Below are positions 1 through 5,628 of a DNA stretch of 12,380 nt, one piece after another (within the stretch, counting starts at the first letter, position 1; the number at the start of each line of letters is the position of its first letter). The DNA is from an uncultured Holophagaceae bacterium (GTDB lineage Bacteria; Acidobacteriota; Holophagae; Holophagales; Holophagaceae), in contig CAITBU010000014.1 in the NCBI GenBank assembly GCA_903890595.1, positions 1-12,380 on the forward strand. The letters are read 5' to 3'. Position numbers and translations under genes: made by a program. The notes under the pieces were generated by a model. It had not been told where the DNA came from and did not search any database. It saw nothing but the letters and a program-made list of their open reading frames with translations.

Positions 1-34
1 CGCCGGGTGCGGCGGCCGATGCTAGGATCCCCGC

Positions 35-832
35 ATGATTCCCGGACGCATGCGGGGCCTTTCGGCCAACCTGGGGCCGCTGTTCCTGGGCCTCTTTCTG
101 GCCTGTGCCCGGCCTCCGACCCCCCTGCCCGTCCGGCCCCCGGCGCCAGCGCCCCGGACCCCCGTGCGGGTGCTTCCTCGCCTGGGCTTCACCCTCCAAG
201 CCGGGGCCTTCGCCAAGGTGGAGAACGCGGCCCGCTTCGCCCAGTCCCTGCAGGCCCAGGGCCTGGAGGCGGCCTACTACGCCTCGGGGGATGGCCTCTA
301 CCGAGTTCGGTTCGGGGACTTTCCCAGCCGTGACAAGGCCCGCCTCCGGGGTGAGGCCCTGCGAAGCGCCGGCGTCATCGAGGCCTTCTGGGTGGTGGCG
401 CCGGACGGGTCCGGCCCGGCGGCCCCCGGCCTCCTTTTGCCCCACCCCCTGGAGGCCTCGGCCCTGAGACTCAGCCTGGTGGAGACCGCCCGGAGCTACC
501 TGGGGGTGCCCTACCTCTTCGGGGGCACGACGGAGCGGGGCTTCGACTGCAGCGGCCTGACGGGGGCCGTCTATCAGCTGAACGGCCTCCGCCTGCCCCG
601 CAACTCCCAGGACCAGTTCGAGGCCGGCACGCCGGTGGACCTCAGCCAGGCCCGGCCCGGGGATCTCATCTTCTTTGCCACCAAGGTCCCCGGCCGGGTC
701 AGCCATGTGGGCATGTACGTGGGAAAAGGGGCTTTCATTCACGCCCCCAGCCCCGGCAAGGCCATCCGGGAGGACGCGGTGGGCATCCGCTACTACCAGC
801 AGGCCTTCCTCGGGGCGAGGTCCTACCTGTAG
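35..832 (+). CDS. SPOR-domain NlpC/P60 peptidoglycan endopeptidase, probably envelope-anchored
   Basis: A 265-aa cell-wall hydrolase. Residues 9-24 are a hydrophobic export signal ending in FLAC (Cys24); this looks like a lipobox, but Phe at -3 is atypical, so lipid attachment is uncertain. A Pro-rich linker (25-48) follows. Residues about 51-122 form a SPOR-like domain (starts GFTLQAGAF), a fold that binds denuded glycan strands. Residues about 145-265 are the NlpC/P60 catalytic domain with Cys172 in FDCSG, His224 in SHVGMYVG and His236 in FIHAPS, the expected Cys-His-His triad. Members of this family cut D-Glu-DAP type bonds in stem peptides. The ATG at 35 is chosen because AGGA (24-27) lies 7 nt upstream; the ATG at 50 has no comparable site. 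It lies about 70 bp before flgF, so a role in opening the wall for the flagellar rod is possible but only inferred. Confidence 0.9.
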   Translation: MIPGRMRGLSANLGPLFLGLFLACARPPTPLPVRPPAPAPRTPVRVLPRLGFTLQAGAFAKVENAARFAQSLQAQGLEAAYYASGDGLYRVRFGDFPSRDKARLRGEALRSAGVIEAFWVVAPDGSGPAAPGLLLPHPLEASALRLSLVETARSYLGVPYLFGGTTERGFDCSGLTGAVYQLNGLRLPRNSQDQFEAGTPVDLSQARPGDLIFFATKVPGRVSHVGMYVGKGAFIHAPSPGKAIREDAVGIRYYQQAFLGARSYL

Positions 833-843
833 GGGAATCGGTT

Positions 844-860
844 TTGGCATCCCTTTGGCG
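844..860 (+). promoter_or_regulatory. candidate sigma-54 (-24/-12) promoter ahead of flgFGA
   Basis: The sequence TTGGCATCCCTTTGGCG has GG at 846-847 and GC at 858-859, with the strict 10-nt interval of RpoN promoters. TTGGCA matches the -24 element exactly. The -12 element is TGGC rather than TTGC, and the base after it is G rather than A/T. Predicted transcription start is near 871, about 32 nt before the flgF ATG. Many flagellar rod and hook operons are RpoN dependent, which fits the position. Not tested; a near-match of this size can occur by chance. Confidence 0.45.
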
Positions 861-902
861 GATACCCCTTGTCCCAGCCGCTGGCTGGGCGAGAGGTGCC
901 CA

Positions 903-1646
903 ATGGATTCTGGATACTACGTCGCCGCAGGCAGCCTGAAGGCCCGCGCCTTCCAGTTGGAGGTGGTGGCCAACAACCTGGCCAATGCCGCCACGGTGAG
1001 CTATAAGCCCGACCAGTCCTTCTTCGCCCTCTTCAATAAGGCGGGCGGCAGCAACCGACGCCTGCCTCTGAGCGCCGCCCTCAATGATGGCGTTGTGTTC
1101 GGAGAGACCGGCGTGGTCACGGACCAGGGCAACCTGCGGGCCACGGGCCGCCCCCTGGACCTGGCCCTCGAAGGCAATGGCTTCCTGATGGTCCGCACCC
1201 CCGCCGGGGACCGGGCCACCCGGGATGGCCGCCTCCAGATGGGAAAGGACGGCGAGCTGCAGGCCATGGACGGCAGCCCCGTGCTGGGCAAAAACGGCCA
1301 GCCCATCTCCGTGGACCCCACCAAGGGAGACCTGAGCATCACCGCCGACGGCACCGTTCAACAGAAGGATGCCGTGCTGGGCCAGCTGGACCTGAAGGCC
1401 TTTGAGAAGCCGGGCTCCCTGAAGCGCTCTGGCTCCCTCCGCTTTGACCCCACCGGGGCCGTGGAGGCCCCCATGAAGGGCACCGTAGCCCAGGGCCATC
1501 TGGAGCAGAGCGCCGTGGATACGGCCAGCACCATGGTGGAGATGATCCGCCTGAACCGCCTCTTTGAGCTGAGCCTCAAGGTGGCCTCGACCCTCAGCAA
1601 CGACCTCGATTCCAAGTCCATCAACGACGTGGCTATCTCCAGATAG
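903..1646 (+). CDS. flgF: Flagellar basal-body proximal/distal rod protein FlgF
   Basis: A 247-aa flagellar rod protein. The ATG at 903 (MDSGYYVAAGSL) is chosen over upstream in-frame positions because GAGAGGTG (891-898) is directly upstream and because rod proteins begin with this short amphipathic helix. Residues about 24-40 carry the rod signature (NNLANAATVSYK, where most relatives have TGFK or VGYK). The centre holds the FlgE/F/G core (LALEGNGFLMV, then RDGRLQ). The C-terminus (about residues 205-240) is the conserved coiled-coil helix ending with MVEMIRLNRLFELSLK. FlgF and FlgG are paralogues exported by the flagellar type III apparatus and polymerise into the rod. FlgF rather than FlgG because it is shorter, more divergent and immediately precedes an unmistakable flgG. 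Confidence 0.9.
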   Translation: MDSGYYVAAGSLKARAFQLEVVANNLANAATVSYKPDQSFFALFNKAGGSNRRLPLSAALNDGVVFGETGVVTDQGNLRATGRPLDLALEGNGFLMVRTPAGDRATRDGRLQMGKDGELQAMDGSPVLGKNGQPISVDPTKGDLSITADGTVQQKDAVLGQLDLKAFEKPGSLKRSGSLRFDPTGAVEAPMKGTVAQGHLEQSAVDTASTMVEMIRLNRLFELSLKVASTLSNDLDSKSINDVAISR

Positions 1647-1684
1647 CCCTCATTTTTCAGCCTTTTCCTTAAGGGAGGTTTCCC

Positions 1685-2473
1685 ATGATGCGTGCAATGT
1701 GGTCAGCAGCAGCGGGCATGAATGTCCAGCAGTTCAACATGGACACCATCTCCAACAACCTTGCCAACGTGAACACCACGGGCTTCAAGAAGGCCCGGGC
1801 CGAGTTCCAGGATCTGCTCTACCAGACGGTGAACCTGGCCGGCACCGCGTCCAGCAGCAGCACATCCATCCCCTCTGGCATCCAGATGGGTCACGGCGCC
1901 AAGCTGCAGAGCCTGCAGCGGCAGTACAGCACCGGCAACCTGCGCCAGACCGGCAACCGCTTCGACATGGCCATTGAGGGCGACGGCTTCTTCAAGGTTA
2001 CCCAGCCCGACGGCACCCTGGCCTACACCCGGGACGGTGGCTTCACCACGGACCAGAACGGGGCCCTGGTGAATGCGGCGGGCTACATGCTCGAGCCTCA
2101 GATCACCATCCCCTCGGACGCCCTGAGCGTGACCATCGCCCCGGACGGCACCGTGAGCGTCACCCAGCCCAGCCAGTCCCAGCCGCAGCAGGTGGGGCAG
2201 ATCACCCTCTCCCACTTCGTGAACCCCAGCGGCATGAACCAGCTGGGTCGCAACCTGATGCAGCCCACCCTGGCCAGCGGCGATGCCATCGATGGCGTCC
2301 CTGGCACGGATGGCATGGGCACGGTCAACCAGGGCTTCCTGGAGGTCTCCAACGTGGACGTGGCCGAAGAGATGGTGAACATGATCATCGGCCAGCGGGC
2401 CTACGAGGCCAACTCGAAGACCATCAAGACGGTGGACGACATGCTCAGCCTGCTCAACGGGCTCAAGCGCTAG
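1685..2473 (+). CDS. flgG: Flagellar basal-body distal rod protein FlgG
   Basis: A 262-aa protein, the standard FlgG length. The N-terminus (MMRAMWSAAAGM) and the rod motif SNNLANVNTTGFKKARAEFQ (about residues 22-41) are near consensus. The middle contains the Ser-rich FlgG-specific stretch, the LRQTGN.FDMAIEGDGFF block and the TRDG motif. The C-terminal helix (VDVAEEMVNMIIGQRAYEAN, then KTVDDML) is the hallmark of FlgG. AAGGGAGG (1671-1678) lies 6 nt upstream; the start could equally be the second ATG at 1688. It follows flgF by 38 bp and precedes flgA by 16 bp, so the three are most likely one transcript. The product forms the long distal rod that passes through the P and L rings. Confidence 0.97.
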   Translation: MMRAMWSAAAGMNVQQFNMDTISNNLANVNTTGFKKARAEFQDLLYQTVNLAGTASSSSTSIPSGIQMGHGAKLQSLQRQYSTGNLRQTGNRFDMAIEGDGFFKVTQPDGTLAYTRDGGFTTDQNGALVNAAGYMLEPQITIPSDALSVTIAPDGTVSVTQPSQSQPQQVGQITLSHFVNPSGMNQLGRNLMQPTLASGDAIDGVPGTDGMGTVNQGFLEVSNVDVAEEMVNMIIGQRAYEANSKTIKTVDDMLSLLNGLKR

Positions 2474-2489
2474 GCGGAGGGGAACCATC

Positions 2490-3173
2490 ATGCGCACCCC
2501 CGCTCTCCTGCTCCTCTGCGTGCCGGCCCTCATCGGCCAAGCGCCAGAGTCTGCTCCGGCCGAGCGCCTGGCGGACGCCGCCCTGGCCTTTGCCCAGAAA
2601 GAGGCCGGCAAGCTGGGGGGCGAGCACCGCTTCAAGGTGGCTCAGCCCCCCCGGGTGCCCACGGTCCGGGCGGGGGTCCTCACCTTCGAGGCCTCTCACC
2701 TCAGCAAGCGGGAGCCCCTCGGGCGCTTCTTCGTGGTGGTGGCCCTGCTGGTCAACGGCGAGCGAGTCGGCATGGTCCGGGTGGACCTGGAAGGGAGCTG
2801 GGCCGGCAACCTGCTGCGCGCCAAGGGCGACCTGGCCCGGAAGACCGAAGTGACCGCAGACCTGCTGGAGGCCTCGCCCTTCGAAGGAATTCCTCCCGAA
2901 GGCGCCCTGGCGGAGGTTCCTGAGGGCAAGCGCATCCTGCGCCCCGTGCCCGCAGGCAAGATCCTCACCCGCACCGACCTGGAGCCCATCCCCCTGGTCC
3001 AGTCCGGGGACAAGGTGCGCCTCACGGCCACCCATGAAACCCTCACCATCAGCCTCGACACCACGGCCCGCAGCCGGGCGGGAATGGGTGACAAGGTGCG
3101 CCTGGAGGCACCGGGTGCCCGGCGCACCGTCACCGCCGTGGTCACAGCTCCTGGCGAGGCTCGAATCCCTTAG
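2490..3173 (+). CDS. flgA: Flagellar P-ring formation chaperone FlgA (SAF domain)
   Basis: A 227-aa periplasmic protein. Residues 1 to about 18 are a Sec-type signal peptide, with likely cleavage around IGQA. The C-terminal part (about 148-227) is a SAF/FlgA fold: VPAGKILTRTDLEPIPLVQSGDKVRL, written here in two pieces as VPAGKILTRTDLE and VQSGDKVRL, then GMGDKVRLEAPGARR and a terminal VTAPGEARI that is typical of FlgA. FlgA helps FlgI assemble into the periplasmic P ring, so its presence points to a diderm envelope. GGCGGAGG follows the flgG stop directly and serves as ribosome binding site. In most genomes flgA is near flgH and flgI; here neither follows, and the next gene is unrelated. Length matches the family. 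Confidence 0.88.
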   Translation: MRTPALLLLCVPALIGQAPESAPAERLADAALAFAQKEAGKLGGEHRFKVAQPPRVPTVRAGVLTFEASHLSKREPLGRFFVVVALLVNGERVGMVRVDLEGSWAGNLLRAKGDLARKTEVTADLLEASPFEGIPPEGALAEVPEGKRILRPVPAGKILTRTDLEPIPLVQSGDKVRLTATHETLTISLDTTARSRAGMGDKVRLEAPGARRTVTAVVTAPGEARIP

Positions 3174-3198
3174 ACCTGGACGGCCCTGCGCATCCCCC

Positions 3199-3226
3199 TT
3201 GGATACGGCACATTTCAGGCTATTCT
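3199..3226 (+). promoter_or_regulatory. weak candidate sigma-70 promoter for the DUF1292 gene
   Basis: TTGGAT at 3199-3204 and TATTCT at 3221-3226 are separated by 16 bp. The -10 matches 4 of 6 consensus bases and the -35 only 3 of 6. It sits in the 77-bp gap after flgA and about 25 nt before the next start codon. The same TATTCT hexamer occurs in front of the rubrerythrin gene. Low certainty. Confidence 0.25.
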
Positions 3227-3250
3227 TGTCCCTTGCGCGAGGAGGAGCCC

Positions 3251-3598
3251 ATGGCTCACGAGGGACACGAACACGGACCGGACTGCAACCACGATCACGA
3301 TGATTCCTTCGAGATCGAAGTGGTAGAGCTCGAAGACGAGAACGGCGAGAAGGAAGAGTTCGCCATCCTCGAAGAGCTCGACTTCGAGGGCCGCAGTTTC
3401 GCCATCCTCGCACCCCTGGCCGAGCTCCAGGCCCAGGAGGAGGGCACCGCTGATCCCGAGGACGGCCTGAGTCTCGAGATCTTCGAGGTCAAGGACGACA
3501 TGTTCACGCCCCTCGAGGACGAGGAATTGGCCGAGCGCCTCATGAAGCACCTCGACGAGCAGGAAGCCAAGCTCAAGGCCGAAGAGAACAAGGACTGA
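3251..3598 (+). CDS. DUF1292-family acidic protein with His-rich N-terminus
   Basis: A 115-aa, strongly acidic protein. The ATG at 3251 is chosen because GAGGAGGAG (3239-3247) is right before it; an in-frame TTG at 3233 would place the start upstream of that site. The N-terminus is a His/Asp cluster (HEGHEHGPDCNHDHDD, residues 3-18) with six His and one Cys that could bind a divalent metal. Residues about 20-75 resemble DUF1292 (YrzB-like): a two-fold pattern of VVELEDENGEKEEFAILEEL and FEGRSFAILAPL. The C-terminus is a Glu/Lys helix. The function of DUF1292 is unknown to me. It stands alone between flgA and a strong hairpin, so it is probably monocistronic or the tail of the flagellar transcript. 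The family call rests on recalled sequence pattern. Confidence 0.75.
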   Translation: MAHEGHEHGPDCNHDHDDSFEIEVVELEDENGEKEEFAILEELDFEGRSFAILAPLAELQAQEEGTADPEDGLSLEIFEVKDDMFTPLEDEELAERLMKHLDEQEAKLKAEENKD

Positions 3599-3614
3599 GC
3601 CCCATTTCCAAGCA

Positions 3615-3648
3615 CACACGAAGGCCCCCGGACGGGGGCCTTCGTGTG
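3615..3648 (+). terminator. perfect 15-bp hairpin, probable terminator after the DUF1292 gene
   Basis: Arms 3615-3629 and 3634-3648 are perfectly complementary (CACACGAAGGCCCCC and its reverse complement) around the tetraloop GGAC. It begins 17 nt after the stop codon. There is no U-tract after the stem (the next bases are GTTGAAAG), so it may act as a strong hairpin with poor release, a Rho-assisted end, or an mRNA 3' stabiliser. Confidence 0.7.
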
Positions 3649-3675
3649 GTTGAAAGAAGGAAGTAGGCTGGAAGG

Positions 3676-5628
3676 ATGTTGCCCGACTCGATTCGCTTTG
3701 CTGGCCGAATCCTTTTTCTGGCGGAGGATCCGGCACGGATCCTCCGCCAGCTCGCAGGCGAGGACCTGGAGCTCGCAGCGGCCACGCCGCTCAGGGACCA
3801 GATCAGCACCGACGAGATCACGCCGGCCCACATCTGCTACCACTTCGACGAAAAGCTTGGAGACTTCCCCTACCTGGGGCTGAAGTGCGGCGGGATCTTC
3901 CCGGTGGCGGCCGGTTCCGTGCGGGCCGGTGGCTTTGCGGTGAGCGTGGCGGGGAAGCGCCGGGGCAAGGGCAGCAGCCGAGAAGCCAGCCCTTACGCGG
4001 AGCAGTGTGCCGGCATCCAGTTGGTGCTCGCCGAGAGCTTCGAGCGCATCTACCGTCAGAACTGCCAGAACCTCGGCCTGCTCACCAGCACGGACCTGAG
4101 CCTGCTCCCGCGCATCCGGCGGGGTGAAGCCATTCCTCTGGCCGAGTTCACGGCGGGCCTGGATCCCGTCACCGCCGAGATCGTGCGCCGGGGCGGCCTC
4201 TTTGCTTACAACGCCGCGCGGCTGGCTGGGGAGGTGGTACCCCCTCTTCCGGCGACGGCACCGCGCCCGATGACGTACGCCGAAAAGTTGCTGGCCCGCC
4301 ATGCGGTAACAGAGGCCACCTCGGGTCGCTTGGGCCTGCCCGCCGTGGCCCCCGGGGATGGCCTCTTCGTGAAGGCCGACTGGCGCTTCAGCCACGACTA
4401 TGTGACCCCCATGGCCGCCCGCTTCCTGGCCCGTGCCCAGGGGCCGGAGGCGGTGCTGCACGACCCCGCCAGCATCCTGGCCTTTCGGGACCACCTCACC
4501 TTCCTCCACCACAGCATGAGCCCACAGCACCGAGCCCAGGGCCTTCTGGCGGTGGCGGATGAGCTGAAACCGGCCCAGGAGGCCTTCTGCCAGAAGCACG
4601 GCATCCGACTCCACGGCGAGCTTGCGGATGGCTCCGGCAGCGAGGGCATCTGCCACGCCCTCATGGCCGAGCGCTATGCCTGCCCCGGCCAACTGGTGGT
4701 AGGCACGGACTCGCACACGCCGCACGCCGGCGCGCTGGGCTGTCTGGCCTTCGGCGTCGGCACCACGGACATCGCCTGCGCCTGGGTGACGGGGGATGTG
4801 CGCATCACCGTCCCGCCCACCCTGCGGGTGCTGCTGCGGGGCCGCTTGCAGCCTGGCGTCTCGGCCAAGGACCTGGTGCTGAGCCTGCTGGCCCAGCCCT
4901 TCATCCGCGAGGGCGGCGCCCTGGGCCACGTGGTCGAGTACCAGGGGGAAGGCCTCCTGGACCTGGACACGGACGAGCGGGCCACCCTCACCAACATGGC
5001 TGCCGAGATCGGGGGCTTCACCGGTCTGGTGGCGCCGGATGCGGAGACCTGCCGCTTCCTGCGGGAGCGCCGGGGCCTCGACTTCACGGTGGAGCCCTGG
5101 ATGCAGGGTGATGCGGACGCCACCTACGCCCACACGCTGGCGGTGGACTGCCAGGCCCTGGGGCCCATGCTGGCCCGCCCCGGCGACCCGGGCAACGGCG
5201 TGGCCCTGGCGGATCTGGCCGAGGCCATAACCATCCACATCGCCTACCTGGGCAGCTGCACCGGCGGCAAGCGGGAGGACCTGCGCCGGGCCTATGAAGC
5301 CATCCGCAGCGCTGCGGCCGAGGGCCGCCGGATCCCCGAGGGCGTGGCGTTCTTCGTGCAGTGCGGCAGCGAGGACGTGCGCCGCCATGCAGAGGAGCAG
5401 GGCTGGCTCCAGGCCTTCGAAGCCGTGGGCGCTGTGGTGCTGGGCAGCTCCTGCGGGGCCTGCATCAACGCCGGCCCCGGCGTGTCCAGCCACCCGGACC
5501 AGGTCACCCTCAGCGCCATCAACCGCAACTTCCCGGGCCGCAGCGGACCCGGCCAGATGTGGCTGGCCAGCCCCGCCACCGTGGCAGCCAGTGCCTTGGC
5601 GGGGTACATCGTGGGGGTGGACGCATGA
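3676..5628 (+). CDS. Aconitase/3-isopropylmalate dehydratase superfamily protein, swivel domain first
   Basis: A 650-aa Fe-S hydro-lyase of the aconitase superfamily. Residues about 10-160 are a LeuD-like swivel domain: RDQISTDEITPAH at 40-52 and the substrate-binding loop GKGSSRE at 97-103. The catalytic LeuC-like part starts near 199 (MTYAEKLL) with VVGTDSHTPHAGALG and FGVGTTD. The three 4Fe-4S ligands are Cys528 (GSCTGG), Cys593 and Cys596 (SSCGAC). This is the reverse of the usual aconitase order, where the swivel domain is C-terminal. Such swapped proteins do occur in several phyla to my recollection, but their substrate (citrate, isopropylmalate, homocitrate or another 2-hydroxy acid) cannot be read here. 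The start codon is preceded by only weak purine runs (GAAGGAAG 3656-3663, GGAAGG abutting the ATG). The gene ends in ATGA overlapping the next gene. Confidence 0.85.
   Translation: MLPDSIRFAGRILFLAEDPARILRQLAGEDLELAAATPLRDQISTDEITPAHICYHFDEKLGDFPYLGLKCGGIFPVAAGSVRAGGFAVSVAGKRRGKGSSREASPYAEQCAGIQLVLAESFERIYRQNCQNLGLLTSTDLSLLPRIRRGEAIPLAEFTAGLDPVTAEIVRRGGLFAYNAARLAGEVVPPLPATAPRPMTYAEKLLARHAVTEATSGRLGLPAVAPGDGLFVKADWRFSHDYVTPMAARFLARAQGPEAVLHDPASILAFRDHLTFLHHSMSPQHRAQGLLAVADELKPAQEAFCQKHGIRLHGELADGSGSEGICHALMAERYACPGQLVVGTDSHTPHAGALGCLAFGVGTTDIACAWVTGDVRITVPPTLRVLLRGRLQPGVSAKDLVLSLLAQPFIREGGALGHVVEYQGEGLLDLDTDERATLTNMAAEIGGFTGLVAPDAETCRFLRERRGLDFTVEPWMQGDADATYAHTLAVDCQALGPMLARPGDPGNGVALADLAEAITIHIAYLGSCTGGKREDLRRAYEAIRSAAAEGRRIPEGVAFFVQCGSEDVRRHAEEQGWLQAFEAVGAVVLGSSCGACINAGPGVSSHPDQVTLSAINRNFPGRSGPGQMWLASPATVAASALAGYIVGVDA
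3718..3750 (+). repeat. perfect 15-bp inverted repeat inside the 5' end of the aconitase-like gene
   Basis: Arms 3718-3732 (CTGGCGGAGGATCCG) and 3736-3750 are perfect reverse complements around a 3-nt loop GCA. The element covers exactly codons 15-25 in frame (L15 to Q25, loop = the Ala20 codon). TTTTT (3713-3717) precedes rather than follows the stem, so it is not a standard intrinsic terminator on either strand. In mRNA it would be a very stable hairpin about 40 nt after the start codon. Confidence 0.85.

Noticed and set aside
675..902. Longer N-terminus for FlgF
   Set aside because: It would overlap the NlpC/P60 gene and place about 76 unrelated residues before the conserved rod-protein start; the site at 891-898 supports the ATG at 903.
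5361..5624. Longer N-terminus for the LDT-Mur fusion
   Set aside because: This part is read in another frame by the end of the aconitase-like gene, including Cys593/Cys596; the ATGA overlap gives the natural start.
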